From NCBI RefSeq assembly GCF_900188395.1, contig NZ_FZOB01000007.1, forward strand, positions 1-64,000: a stretch of DNA of 64,000 nucleotides. The letters are read 5' to 3'. Origin of the DNA: Desulfurobacterium atlanticum. GTDB lineage: Bacteria; Aquificota; Aquificia; Desulfurobacteriales; Desulfurobacteriaceae. The translations under genes and the position numbers were made by a program. Positions 54,763-63,515 of this stretch are shown here, piece after piece. The first letter of the stretch is position 1, and each line of letters starts with the position of its first letter. The notes under the pieces were generated by a model. The model was not told the origin of the DNA, did no database searches, and was given only the letters and a program-made list of their open reading frames with translations.

Positions 54763-54802
54763 GGATATAAAAGGGAAAAGGGGAACCATTTCACCTAATG
54801 TT

Positions 54803-55465
54803 TTAATCTCTTCTTTCACCAAAAAGGTTTAGAAGTGCAAGAAAGAGATTTATAAGGTCAAGATAAAGAGCAAGTGCACCGAAAAACGCATTGCCATCTG
54901 TGTATGCCATCTCTTCAAGCCTTTGAATGTCGTAAGCTGTAAGGCCTAAAAACACTATAACCGTAATTACACTTATAACGATCCCAAATCCTGCAGATTT
55001 GATAAGAAATACGTTAAGAAGGGATGCAATTACGACTCCTATCAGACCGACAAAGAGATAGGTGCCAAATTTTCTGAAATCCACTTTTTTGGTTAATGCA
55101 AGAATGGCCATTATTCCAAAGAGAAATCCGGCAGAGGCAAATGCCGTTATGATTGATGCTCCGGTATAAACATAGAATATTGGGGCAAGCATTACTCCTT
55201 CAAGGGCAGAGAAAAGGTAAAAAGTTATACCTGCAAAGATCCCGTTGTTTCTTAAAACTCCTGTTAAAATAACAAGAACAAAACTTGCTATTCCAAATCC
55301 TATAAGCCCGAAAGTGCCTATTTTTGCCCAAAGACCTATAGCAAGGGTCATATAAGCTGAGATAGCTGTAAGTAGTAGTCCTAAAAACATGTTGAGAAAC
55401 ACTTTTGACAAAAAGGCATTAAAATCTCTTGTTTCTACCCTTTCCATCTGATAGATTCTGTTCAT
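54803..55465 (-). CDS. Bax inhibitor-1 / YccA family membrane protein
   Basis: This 220-residue protein has seven hydrophobic helices. The conserved C-terminal block LTAYDIQRLEEMAY precedes the last helices (ALALYLDLINLFLALLNLFG). This matches the UPF0005/BI-1 family, which includes YccA, a modulator of FtsH, and calcium-leak channels. Which of these roles it has is unknown. AAGGAGG precedes the start. It is divergent from rplU. Confidence 0.92.
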   Translation of the reverse strand: MNRIYQMERVETRDFNAFLSKVFLNMFLGLLLTAISAYMTLAIGLWAKIGTFGLIGFGIASFVLVILTGVLRNNGIFAGITFYLFSALEGVMLAPIFYVYTGASIITAFASAGFLFGIMAILALTKKVDFRKFGTYLFVGLIGVVIASLLNVFLIKSAGFGIVISVITVIVFLGLTAYDIQRLEEMAYTDGNAFFGALALYLDLINLFLALLNLFGERRD

Positions 55466-55555
55466 TATTTTCCTCCTTTCTACTGGAAATTTTCCGACTA
55501 GTAAATATATTACTTCTGAACGGTAAAGTTTTATGTAAATAAGGAATATTTACTC

Positions 55556-55583
55556 TTGACCTAAATAGGGGTTTTGTTATAAA
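55556..55583 (+). promoter_or_regulatory. Promoter of rplU-rpmA
   Basis: TTGACC (55556-55561), a 16-bp spacer and TATAAA (55578-55583) lie about 40 bp upstream of the rplU start. Both boxes are 5/6 matches. Confidence 0.7.
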
Positions 55584-55624
55584 TTACACTTCCGCTTTAA
55601 ATTCTTTTTTTTGGAGGGCTCGTA

Positions 55625-55933
55625 ATGTATGCAGTTGTTAAAACTGGCGGGAAACAGTATGTAGTTGAACCCGGTCAGGTTTTAAAGGTTGAAAAGATAA
55701 ACCTACCTGAGGGTTCAGAGGTTGAACTTGAAACTCTTATGATAAGAAATGATGATGGTTCTGTGAAACTTGGTGAAGAAGTTAAAAATGCTAAAGTTAA
55801 AGCTACTGTTGTAAGACACGGAAAAGGAAAGAAAATTATAGTTTTTAAGTACAAAGCTAAAAAGCATTACCAGAGGAAAGCTGGTCATCGCCAGCACTTT
55901 ACAGAGCTTAAAATTGAAGAGATTGTAAGCTAA
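55625..55933 (+). CDS. rplU: 50S ribosomal protein L21
   Basis: This 102-residue protein has the standard L21 opening [18 protein letters not shown] and the C-terminal [19 protein letters not shown] block that contacts 23S rRNA. GGAGG lies before the ATG. It forms the classic rplU-rpmA pair. Confidence 0.98.
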   Translation: MYAVVKTGGKQYVVEPGQVLKVEKINLPEGSEVELETLMIRNDDGSVKLGEEVKNAKVKATVVRHGKGKKIIVFKYKAKKHYQRKAGHRQHFTELKIEEIVS

Positions 55934-55946
55934 CTGGAGGTTTATC

Positions 55947-56204
55947 ATGGCACATAAGAAAGGTATGGGTTCTACCAAGAACGGTAGAGATTCTATTGGT
56001 AAAAGACTTGGCGTTAAAAGGCACGACGGACAGGTTGTAAAAGCCGGAAACATTCTTGTAAGGCAGAGAGGAACAAGCATCCATCCAGGTGCAAATGTTG
56101 GATTGGGTAAAGATTACACTCTTTTTGCTCTTGTTGATGGTATCGTTAAGTTTGAAAGAAGAAGAAATAAGAAAGTTGTAAGTGTATATCCTTTAGATAA
56201 CTAA
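55947..56204 (+). CDS. rpmA: 50S ribosomal protein L27
   Basis: This 85-residue protein begins [20 protein letters not shown], so it lacks the cleavable N-terminal extension found in Firmicutes. [19 protein letters not shown] is the L27 core. It reaches the peptidyl-transferase centre. The obg gene that often follows is absent: the next gene is convergent. Confidence 0.98.
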   Translation: MAHKKGMGSTKNGRDSIGKRLGVKRHDGQVVKAGNILVRQRGTSIHPGANVGLGKDYTLFALVDGIVKFERRRNKKVVSVYPLDN

Positions 56205-56929
56205 TTCTGGGGCTTTGCCCCCTCTTTCTTTTCGTACTCTTTAATTACTTCTTTCACGCTGTTTTCTCCAAAGTATACGTTTCCGTTTTCGGTGATGAAA
56301 ACAGGAGTAGAGGTTAAACCTCTTGCTTTAAGTTTGTCCATTGTGCTCCATACCTTCAATTTTCCTGAGGTGCACACTTTCCCTCTGTAGTTTCCTTCCA
56401 TAAAGTTTTTTATGTTTCCGTGAGAACAGATAAACTTTATGGCTTTTTCTTCAGCCTCTTTTGAGGAGAACGGAGCAAGTATAAATTTCAGTTTTATTCC
56501 GTTTTCAAAAAACAGCTTCATCTTTTTACTGCTTTTTCTACACGCTTCACATTCAGGGTCAACTATTACATAAACATATCTTTTACCTTCTCCCGCTTCA
56601 AAACTTACCGATTTTTCAAGAAAATTCATAAACTCTTTATCAATTTTTCTATCCGGTAGCTTGAATATCAGACCCTGAATAAGGTAACGTGCTTTTTCAT
56701 CTATAAAAAAGTTTCCTTCCTGTGTGATAACCCTGCAGAATCCATCAATACCAATAGGATAGACAGCTTTTACCTTTATGGGTTTCCTAAATGTTAGTAA
56801 AAGCTGTTTTTCAACATCGCCGATCTTAGGGCACCCTTTCCCGTATGCAGATACTGTTACCGCTGTGAAGAATAGAATAACCTTCAATATTAGTTTCATA
56901 ATAAAAAATTTTACCATACGAACTTTCAT
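56201..56929 (-). CDS. DsbC/DsbG-like periplasmic thioredoxin-fold protein
   Basis: The protein has up to 242 residues. A hydrophobic signal segment ends near residue 30 (TVSAYGKG). A small N-terminal domain follows, then a thioredoxin fold with C127-E-A-C130 ([11 protein letters not shown]) and a cis-Pro in LTSTPVF. This is the DsbC/DsbG arrangement for disulfide isomerisation, though the CxxC is CEAC rather than CGYC. A start at the third Met (56899) would shorten the signal. No ribosome binding site decides between the starts. It converges on rpmA, with its stop inside the terminator region. Confidence 0.78.
   Translation of the reverse strand: MKVRMVKFFIMKLILKVILFFTAVTVSAYGKGCPKIGDVEKQLLLTFRKPIKVKAVYPIGIDGFCRVITQEGNFFIDEKARYLIQGLIFKLPDRKIDKEFMNFLEKSVSFEAGEGKRYVYVIVDPECEACRKSSKKMKLFFENGIKLKFILAPFSSKEAEEKAIKFICSHGNIKNFMEGNYRGKVCTSGKLKVWSTMDKLKARGLTSTPVFITENGNVYFGENSVKEVIKEYEKKEGAKPQN
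56209..56232 (+). terminator. Terminator of rplU-rpmA
   Basis: GGGGC, loop TTT, GCCCC, then TCTTTCTTTTC. It lies within the 3' end of the converging thiol-disulfide gene. Confidence 0.72.
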
Positions 56930-57019
56930 CTTTTTAGTGAGGAGAGTTTTAGTCAGTAGAGTTGATATTAATCGTATAATTCATATATTACAGATAACCA
57001 AGTTTTTCAGGAGGATTGT

Positions 57020-57577
57020 ATGGAGTTTTCTTCAATCGTTAAGAATATGGAGTTTTACAGAAACATTTGTGGGAAAAGGGAGATAAAAAGGGAAGATGTG
57101 GATTTTGAAGAGATTGCAAAGAATGCCTATGAAGGTTATAAAAAGGTAGGGTGTGAATTTGGTGTCATAACGTCTGTTTCAGCTGCTCTTGGAATTGATA
57201 TTGATTTTGAGAAAGTTATGGAAATTAAAAAGGAACTGCCTTTTAAATGGGGGGCTGTTTGCGGAGCTGTTACAGGTGCGTTTGTGCTGTTCTCTCTTCT
57301 TCTTGAAGAATCGGATTTTGAAGAAGCTGCAAAAAAGATAATAAAATTTCACAACGAAACTCCGCTACCACATTATGGAGGTAATGGAACTGCTGTTCCA
57401 AAGGCAAGTGCCGATTCAATACTTTGCAGGGATTCAATTTTAAACTGGACCCGTAAAACAGGAATACCTGTGAGAAGTCCTTTAAGAAGTGAAAGATGTG
57501 GAAGAGTTACTGCAGACATAGCTGTTGAGACTTTGAATATTATTTTTGAAAAACTGCCAGTTTCTATTTCTTTATGA
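57020..57577 (+). CDS. C_GCAxxG_C_C family redox protein
   Basis: This 185-residue protein has conserved cysteines spaced as in the C_GCAxxG_C_C family (PF09719-like). The core GAVCGAVTGAFVLFSLLL carries the central Cys. Others lie in KKVGCEFG, ILCRDS and SERCGR. Members are small, Fe- or redox-associated proteins of anaerobes with no settled function. The start has GGAGG upstream. A TTGATA/TATATT pair at 56962-56989 could be its promoter. Confidence 0.78.
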   Translation: MEFSSIVKNMEFYRNICGKREIKREDVDFEEIAKNAYEGYKKVGCEFGVITSVSAALGIDIDFEKVMEIKKELPFKWGAVCGAVTGAFVLFSLLLEESDFEEAAKKIIKFHNETPLPHYGGNGTAVPKASADSILCRDSILNWTRKTGIPVRSPLRSERCGRVTADIAVETLNIIFEKLPVSISL

Positions 57578-57591
57578 TTTTAACGCTGTTT

Positions 57592-57620
57592 TTGTGGAAA
57601 TAGTTTCCTTCGGTTATAAA
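57592..57620 (+). promoter_or_regulatory. Candidate promoter for the acidic protein gene at 57654
   Basis: TTGTGG (57592-57597), a 17-bp spacer and TATAAA (57615-57620) lie 33 bp upstream of the start codon. Confidence 0.5.
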
Positions 57621-57653
57621 TTAACCTAAACGTGTTTTGAAACTGGAGGAATT

Positions 57654-58028
57654 ATGGAAGAGAAACTTAAAAGAGAGGAACTGGCAGAACTGATGGCAAC
57701 AGTTCTTGAGATGGAAGGTTTTGAGGTTTATGATGTTGAAACAGATGAAGAGTATAAACCTGATTTTCTTGCTGTTTATAAGGATGAAGAGGTTGAGTAT
57801 CAGATAGCCGTTCAGGTAGAAGATTGTGAATCATTGAATTCCTCTTTAGCAGAAGAGAGAGCCAAAGCTATAGCTGAACACTGCCGTCAATCAGGTGAAG
57901 GATTCTTCATTTCTGTTCCTCTTGAGTGCGAAAAAGAAGCTCAGGATAAGCTAAAAGAGTGGGAAATAGAAGATGTAGCTGAACTTGTCCCTATAGGTCT
58001 TGAGTTTGAGGAAGAAGAGGAGGAGTAA
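57654..58028 (+). CDS. Acidic hypothetical protein with a restriction-endonuclease-like core
   Basis: The 124-residue protein is strongly acidic and ends in a run of Glu. Residues about 15-60 read as helix, strand, then YKPDFLAVYKD and YQIAVQVEDCESL. This resembles the PD-(D/E)XK (Mrr/archaeal resolvase-like) core, but the usual ExK lysine is replaced (QVE). If the fold is right, it is probably inactive as a nuclease. GGAGG lies before the ATG. It precedes a radical SAM gene by 47 bp. The function is unknown. Confidence 0.6.
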   Translation: MEEKLKREELAELMATVLEMEGFEVYDVETDEEYKPDFLAVYKDEEVEYQIAVQVEDCESLNSSLAEERAKAIAEHCRQSGEGFFISVPLECEKEAQDKLKEWEIEDVAELVPIGLEFEEEEEE

Positions 58029-58075
58029 AGAGTAGTAAATTTGCTGCTCCTCACATCAATATTTAAGAGGCAGAG

Positions 58076-58999
58076 GTGGAAATTAGATTTAAAACTTTCT
58101 CCAATTATTTAAAAGAGATATTCAAGGAGAGGGTTTTTAGGGTTACAGTTGACGCCGGATTCACCTGCCCAAACAGAGACGGAACAAAAGGAATTCAGGG
58201 GTGTATCTACTGTTATTCTGGTTCTGAATACAATCCTGAAAAGCGGCAAAAGGGTATAAGGGAGCAGATAGAGGAAGGGATAGAAAGAGCCAGAAAAAGG
58301 TATAAAGCTGATAAGTTTCTCGTCTATTTTCAGGCTTATACCAACACATACGCTCCGATTGAAAAGCTGAAAAAAATCTATGATGAGATAAAGAATTTTC
58401 CCGAAGTGGTGGGAATTATAGTAGGAACAAGACCGGATGCTGTGTCTTATGAAGTGCTTAAGCTCATAAATAGTTATACCGAGAATTATCTTGTGTGGAT
58501 AGAGTACGGTCTTGAAAGTCCTCACTTTAAGTCGCTTCAATGGATGAATCGGGGTCACGGATTTTCAGATTTTCTAAATGCTTTTAATCTTACAAGAAAG
58601 TTTCCTTCAATAAACATTTGTGTTCACATAATTTTAGGGCTTCCTGTTGAAACAAGGGAAGAGATGCTTGAAACAGCAGACATCCTCGCAGCTTTAAAGA
58701 TTGATGGAGTGAAAATACACCCTTTACACGTGATAAAAGGGACCCCTTTAGAAAAGCTTTATCTTAACTATCCTTTTTCTCTCATGAAAGAGGAAGAGTA
58801 TGTTGACCTTGTTGTTGACTTTATAGAGAGGCTACATCCTGATACTGTAGTTCAGCGTATTACCGGAGAAGCTCCTTCAGAACTTTTAATTGCTCCTTCA
58901 TGGTGCAGTCAAAATTCAAAAAATAGATTGATAAACAGAATAAGAGAGAGATTTATTGAAAGAGATACATATCAGGGGAAAAATTGCAAATTCTGCTAA
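58076..58999 (+). CDS. TIGR01212/YhcC-type radical SAM protein
   Basis: This 307-residue protein has the unusual cysteine spacing of the YhcC family, C-x12-C-x2-C (AGFTCPNRDGTKG then GCIYC), plus FQAYTNTYAP, GTRPDAV and WIEYGLES. Family members are linked to Elp3-like radical SAM enzymes, but their substrate is unknown. It starts at GTG 58076. A Cys pair at the C-terminus (NCKFC) may bind metal. Confidence 0.88.
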   Translation: MEIRFKTFSNYLKEIFKERVFRVTVDAGFTCPNRDGTKGIQGCIYCYSGSEYNPEKRQKGIREQIEEGIERARKRYKADKFLVYFQAYTNTYAPIEKLKKIYDEIKNFPEVVGIIVGTRPDAVSYEVLKLINSYTENYLVWIEYGLESPHFKSLQWMNRGHGFSDFLNAFNLTRKFPSINICVHIILGLPVETREEMLETADILAALKIDGVKIHPLHVIKGTPLEKLYLNYPFSLMKEEEYVDLVVDFIERLHPDTVVQRITGEAPSELLIAPSWCSQNSKNRLINRIRERFIERDTYQGKNCKFC

Positions 59000-59043
59000 A
59001 ATCTTGAAACAGTTTTTCTGGTAAACAGTTTTAGGAGGTTTAC

Positions 59044-59634
59044 ATGCTTACAGAAGAGGAAATAAAAGAGATATTCCTGAAAACAGATGCGTTCCTAGAA
59101 GGTCATTTCCTTCTTTCAAGCGGTCTTCACAGTCCTTACTATCTTCAGTGTGCTAAAGTTTTGCAATATCCAGAATTTGCCGAGATTTTATGCAGGGAGA
59201 TAGGTGATAAGGTAAAGGAGCTTGATGTTGAGATAGATTTTGTAATAGCCCCGGCAATAGGTGGAATTATCGTTTCCTATGAAACAGCAAGGCACCTTGG
59301 GGTAAGGGGAATATTTGCCGAGCGAAAAGATGGTGTTAACCTTATCTTAAGGAGAGGATTTGAAATAAAACCTGGAGAAAAAGCACTTGTAGTTGAAGAT
59401 GTTGTTACAACAGGAAAATCAACAAAAGAAACAATGGAAGTGGTAAAATCCTGCGGTGGAGAAGTTGTCGCAGTGGCAAGTCTTGTTGATAGAAGCGGGG
59501 GAAGTGTGGATTTTGGGGTTCCCTTTGTAACTTTGTGGAGCCTTGAAGTTCCTGCATATAAGCCTGAAAGTTGCCCTATATGTAGAGAAGGAAAGATACC
59601 CCTTGAAAAACCTGGAAGCAGAAAAATAGTTTAG
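59044..59634 (+). CDS. pyrE: Orotate phosphoribosyltransferase
   Basis: This 196-residue type I PRTase makes OMP from orotate and PRPP. The PRPP-binding motif is VVEDVVTTGKST (about 117-128). The N-terminus has the orotate-side HFLLSSGLHSPYYLQCAK. A C-terminal CPICREG segment is typical of the thermophile/actinobacterial branch. AGGAGG precedes the start. It shares a transcript with the prenyl synthase, 10 bp downstream. Confidence 0.95.
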   Translation: MLTEEEIKEIFLKTDAFLEGHFLLSSGLHSPYYLQCAKVLQYPEFAEILCREIGDKVKELDVEIDFVIAPAIGGIIVSYETARHLGVRGIFAERKDGVNLILRRGFEIKPGEKALVVEDVVTTGKSTKETMEVVKSCGGEVVAVASLVDRSGGSVDFGVPFVTLWSLEVPAYKPESCPICREGKIPLEKPGSRKIV

Positions 59635-59644
59635 GAAGGGGCTT

Positions 59645-60619
59645 ATGAAGATATTTAAACCGTTTGAAGTTATAAAAAATGAACTCTACGCCTGTGAAGA
59701 GTTTGCTGAGAATCTTTTAAGGTCTGATGTTAAATCTGTTCTTGAAGCGGGCGGTTATATTTTTAATAGCGGTGGAAAAAGGGTAAGACCTGGATTAACC
59801 ATACTTTCTGGGAAACTTTTCAATCCTGACGATAAAAAGTTAATTCCTGTAGCCATTGCGATGGAGTATATTCACACGGCTACTCTACTTCACGATGATA
59901 TTGTTGACGGAGCTTCTTTAAGGCGCGGAAAGCCTTCTGCAAATGCAGTTTTTGGCAATGATGTGGCTGTTCTTGTAGGTGATTATATGTTTGCTCAGGG
60001 AGTTTCAACATTTGCCACATACGGAGGTGTTGAGGTTCTTCAAAGAGCCCTTGATGCTATAAGGGATATGTCAGAAGGTGAACTTAAACAGCTTGAGATG
60101 ATAGGTAATGTGGATTTAACAGAAGAAGATTACTTTGACATTATCTATCGTAAAACTGCATCTCTCCTTTCAACCTGTTGTGAAGCTGGAGCTATTATCG
60201 GTGGTGCTGACAGGAAGCAAAAGCTTTCCATGAGGGACTTTGGAAAATTTATAGGGTATGCGTTTCAACTTGTTGATGATGCTTTTGATTATATTTCAGA
60301 TGAAGAAACTATAGGAAAACCTGCTGGAAACGATATTCGGGAAGGAAAAATAACATATCCTTTTATAGCTGTTCGTGATACTTTAAGAGAAGAGGAGAAA
60401 AATAGGGTTGAAGAAATTTTCAACTCTCAAAATCCATCAAAAAGTGATATAAATTATATAAGGGAAATCGTTATAGAGCGGGGTGGGGTTGATAAAACGT
60501 TATCTCTTGCAAGGGAGTATGTTGGGAAAGCCAAGGCTTTGCTTGATGATATAGATGATTCTATTTATAAAAATTCCCTTAAAGAGATAGCAGATTTTAT
60601 AGTTGCCAGAACATACTAA
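59645..60619 (+). CDS. ispB: Long-chain polyprenyl diphosphate synthase
   Basis: The 324-residue trans-prenyltransferase has both Asp-rich motifs: DDIVD (84-88) and DDAFD (211-215), with GGKRVRP (43-49) for IPP binding. The residues before the first motif are small (H-T-A-T-L-L-H-D-D), which fits long products such as the C35-C40 side chains of menaquinone-type quinones. The exact chain length cannot be read from the sequence. Confidence 0.88.
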   Translation: MKIFKPFEVIKNELYACEEFAENLLRSDVKSVLEAGGYIFNSGGKRVRPGLTILSGKLFNPDDKKLIPVAIAMEYIHTATLLHDDIVDGASLRRGKPSANAVFGNDVAVLVGDYMFAQGVSTFATYGGVEVLQRALDAIRDMSEGELKQLEMIGNVDLTEEDYFDIIYRKTASLLSTCCEAGAIIGGADRKQKLSMRDFGKFIGYAFQLVDDAFDYISDEETIGKPAGNDIREGKITYPFIAVRDTLREEEKNRVEEIFNSQNPSKSDINYIREIVIERGGVDKTLSLAREYVGKAKALLDDIDDSIYKNSLKEIADFIVARTY

Positions 60620-60644
60620 TAGTTACTATCTTAATTAGGAAGGT

Positions 60645-60705
60645 GCTCTCCCATCTCCACACCTCCTGGAGATTTCCAGAAGAGGTTGGGAGGGGCCTTT
60701 CCTTT
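60645..60705 (+). terminator. Composite nested stem-loop after the prenyl synthase
   Basis: Three nested stems share one axis: CTCCCA (60648-60653) with TGGGAG (60687-60692), ACCTC (60661-60665) with GAGGT (60682-60686), and CTGGA-GATT-TCCAG (60666-60679). GGGGCC and pyrimidine-rich CTTTCCTTTCT follow. It may be a terminator or attenuator, or a structured leader for the PRTase-rarA-aroE run. Confidence 0.5.
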
Positions 60706-60755
60706 CTATTGTGAAATTTATTTGATTTCAGCAGGAAATATTTGAGAGGGAAATT

Positions 60756-61409
60756 ATGGTCTTTACAGACAGAAAAGAAGCAGGAAAGCTTCTTGCAGAA
60801 GCCATTATAAATAAATATGATGGAACTCTTGTTTCACCGGTTGTTGTTGCTATCCCGCGAGGGGGAGTTGTTGTGGCAGAACCTGTGGCTGAAGCTTTAA
60901 ATGCACCTTTAACCCTTATCTTCCCGCGAAAAATAGGAGCTCCTTTCAATGAAGAGTATGCGATAGGTGCTGTAACAGAAAGCGGCTTTGTTCTCTTGAA
61001 TCCTGATATTACAGATGATGTAGCGGCGCGGCTTGGAATCACCAGAGAATATATTGAGAAAAAAGCCTTTGAAGAGATGGAGGAGATAAAAAGGAGAAAG
61101 GAAAAATTCAGGGTAAGTGATATTAATATGAAGGATAGAGATGTGATTCTTGTTGATGACGGAATAGCCACAGGGCTTACAGTTAAAGCAGCTATTATGG
61201 AACTAAAAAACAAAAAACCGAGAAGGATTATACTGGCAATTCCTGTCATGCCGGCTGAAAAGGTTGACGAGTTCAGGTCTATTGTTGATGATCTTATAGT
61301 TTTATATCCTGCTCCGTTTTTCAGGGCTGTGGGGCAGTTTTACAGTCAGTTTCCACAAACAGATGATAGTGAAGTTATAGAAATTCTTGAGAAGTTTAAA
61401 GGAAAATGA
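60756..61409 (+). CDS. Phosphoribosyltransferase-domain protein
   Basis: This 217-residue type I PRTase-fold protein has the PRPP loop VILVDDGIATGLT (about 130-142), an N-terminal PRGGVVVAEPVAEAL, and KIGAPFNEEYAIGAV in the flexible-loop position. It matches the family of orphan phosphoribosyltransferases often annotated as 'phosphoribosyl transferase domain protein'. The substrate is unknown. It overlaps rarA by 4 bp. Confidence 0.85.
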   Translation: MVFTDRKEAGKLLAEAIINKYDGTLVSPVVVAIPRGGVVVAEPVAEALNAPLTLIFPRKIGAPFNEEYAIGAVTESGFVLLNPDITDDVAARLGITREYIEKKAFEEMEEIKRRKEKFRVSDINMKDRDVILVDDGIATGLTVKAAIMELKNKKPRRIILAIPVMPAEKVDEFRSIVDDLIVLYPAPFFRAVGQFYSQFPQTDDSEVIEILEKFKGK

Positions 61410-62692
61410 TGGAAACTCTCTTTTCAAAAGGAAAACGTCCACTTCCTTACAGACTTCAGCCTGAAACACTTGATGAGTTCATAGGTCAGTCCCACATTCT
61501 CGGTAAAGGTAAACCTTTAAGAAATTTGATAGAGAAAGACGCTGTTAAGTCTTCAGTATTCTGGGGGGAACCGGGAACGGGAAAAACAACTCTTGCAAGA
61601 CTTATTGCAAAACTGTCCAGGGCAGAGTTTATAGAAATTAACGCTGTAACTTCAAACATAAAAGAGATAAAAGAAGCTCTAAAAAGAGGAAAAGCAAACT
61701 TTGAATTAGGAAAGAAAACTATACTTTTTATTGATGAGATTCACCGTTTCAATAAAATTCAGCAGGATGCCCTATTGCCAGACATTGAAGCTGGAAACGT
61801 TATTCTGGTAGGGGCATCAACGGAAAATCCCTACTTTTCCCTTGTTCCGGCTCTTCGCTCTCGTGTAAAGCTTTATAAGTTTAATCCTCTGTCTGTTAAA
61901 GAGATAAAAAAGCTTCTCAGATGGGCTTTGACAGATAGAAGAGGGTTAAGAGATAAAAAACTTAAAATTTCCGAAGAAAATCTTGAGCTTATTGCACGGC
62001 TGAGCGGTGGAGATGGAAGGAAAGCTCTTAATTTTCTTGAGGAGATAGCATCCCTTGTGCCGGTTGGAGCAGAAATTACCAGGGAGATAATTGAAGAGGT
62101 AGCATACGGAGAAACTACCGGATACGGCAAAGGGGATTACCATTACGATATTATTTCCGCTTTTATAAAATCTGTCAGGGGTAGTGATGTTGATGCTGCC
62201 CTTTACTATCTTGCAAGGATGTTAAAGGGCGGTGAAGACCCTATGTTTATAGCAAGAAGGCTTGTTATCCTGGCATCGGAAGATATAGGAAATGCCAATC
62301 CAGAAGCCCTTCTCATTTCAAACGCCGCAATGAACATAGTTTCAAAGATAGGAATGCCAGAGGCTGCATTAACACTTGCACAGGCTACAATTTACCTTGC
62401 CATGAGTCCAAAATCCAACGCTGTTTACCGTTCTATTGGTAAGGCTCTTGAAGCGGTTGAGTCAGGGGATATTCTGCCAGTTCCTTTACATTTGAAGGAT
62501 TCCCATTATGAGGGAGCAAAGAAGCTTAATCACGGGAAAGGATATCTTTATCCTCATAATTTTCCTCGCCATTACGTGAAGCAGAAATATCTGTCTGAAG
62601 ACAGGAAATTTTACACTGATGACGGGATAGGTTTTGAAAAACAGCTTAAAATTTGGCTAAAGGAGATGATGGAAGATGAGAATAACGGGTAA
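61406..62692 (+). CDS. rarA: Replication-associated recombination protein RarA (MgsA)
   Basis: This 428-residue AAA+ ATPase has Walker A GEPGTGKTT (about 51-59), Walker B ILFIDEIHRFNK, sensor-1 GASTENPYFSL and the C-terminal tetramerisation domain with EDIGNANPEALL and YLYPHNFPRHYVKQKYL. It acts at stalled replication forks. An ATG one codon further on (61409) is also possible. It overlaps aroE by 17 bp. Confidence 0.95.
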   Translation: MMETLFSKGKRPLPYRLQPETLDEFIGQSHILGKGKPLRNLIEKDAVKSSVFWGEPGTGKTTLARLIAKLSRAEFIEINAVTSNIKEIKEALKRGKANFELGKKTILFIDEIHRFNKIQQDALLPDIEAGNVILVGASTENPYFSLVPALRSRVKLYKFNPLSVKEIKKLLRWALTDRRGLRDKKLKISEENLELIARLSGGDGRKALNFLEEIASLVPVGAEITREIIEEVAYGETTGYGKGDYHYDIISAFIKSVRGSDVDAALYYLARMLKGGEDPMFIARRLVILASEDIGNANPEALLISNAAMNIVSKIGMPEAALTLAQATIYLAMSPKSNAVYRSIGKALEAVESGDILPVPLHLKDSHYEGAKKLNHGKGYLYPHNFPRHYVKQKYLSEDRKFYTDDGIGFEKQLKIWLKEMMEDENNG

Positions 62693-63515
62693 AACTGAAG
62701 TTTATGGAATATTTGGCTTTCCTGTTAAACACTCTCTTTCACCGTTAATGCAAACTGCAGCGTTTAGGGCACTTGGCATAGATGCTGTTTATGTACCTTT
62801 TGAAGTTTCTCCGGAAAATCTTGATAAAGCGGTAGAAGGCTTGAAGGCTATGAACATTAAGGGAGTAAATGTTACAGTTCCGCTTAAAGAGAGAATTATT
62901 CCCTATCTTGATAGTATAGATAAGACTGCTGAGTTTATGGGAGCGGCTAATACGGTAAAGAACATTGATGGAAAACTTTACGGTTACAATACTGACGGAG
63001 ATGGATTTGTTGATTCTCTTATAGAAGAAGGTATTGAAGTTAGAGACAGAAAAGTTCTTATTATCGGGGCAGGTGGTTCAGCGAAGGCTATCGCTTATGC
63101 CCTTTTAAAAAGTGGAGTTAACAGGATTGTAATAGCGAACAGAACAATTGAAAAAGCAGAGAGTCTCGCTGATAAGTTAAAAGGAATTGGTGATGTAAAT
63201 ACAGTTTCTCTTTTAAACATAAATTCTGTTATTGATAAGTTTGACATTCTAATAAATACAACATCTGTTGGAATGGAAGAAGATGACCCATTCCTATTTG
63301 ATTACAACCATATAAAATCTTATATGGTTGTGGTTGACATTATTTACAAACCTTTTGAAACAAAACTTTTAAAAGTGGCAAAATCAAAAGGTGCAAAAAC
63401 CATAAACGGTCTTGGAATGCTTATTCATCAGGGAGCAAGGGCTTTTAAAATCTGGACCGGTAAAGAAGCTCCTGTTGAAGTGATGAGAAAAGTGCTTTTA
63501 GAAGGATTGAAATGA
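62676..63515 (+). CDS. aroE: Shikimate dehydrogenase
   Basis: The 279-residue enzyme reduces 3-dehydroshikimate with NADPH. The substrate side shows FGFPVKHSLSPLMQ and the catalytic Lys/Asp pair in NVTVPLKERI and YNTDGDG. The NADP motif is GAGGSAKAIAYAL with NRT (ANRTIEKA). NTTSVGM and GLGMLIHQGARAF complete the family pattern. It overlaps the next gene by 4 bp (ATGA). Confidence 0.95.
   Translation: MRITGKTEVYGIFGFPVKHSLSPLMQTAAFRALGIDAVYVPFEVSPENLDKAVEGLKAMNIKGVNVTVPLKERIIPYLDSIDKTAEFMGAANTVKNIDGKLYGYNTDGDGFVDSLIEEGIEVRDRKVLIIGAGGSAKAIAYALLKSGVNRIVIANRTIEKAESLADKLKGIGDVNTVSLLNINSVIDKFDILINTTSVGMEEDDPFLFDYNHIKSYMVVVDIIYKPFETKLLKVAKSKGAKTINGLGMLIHQGARAFKIWTGKEAPVEVMRKVLLEGLK

Noticed and set aside
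54688-54802. CIRCE/HrcA operator upstream of hsp20
   Set aside because: No TTAGCACTC-N9-GAGTGCTAA-like repeat is present; only a plain promoter is seen.
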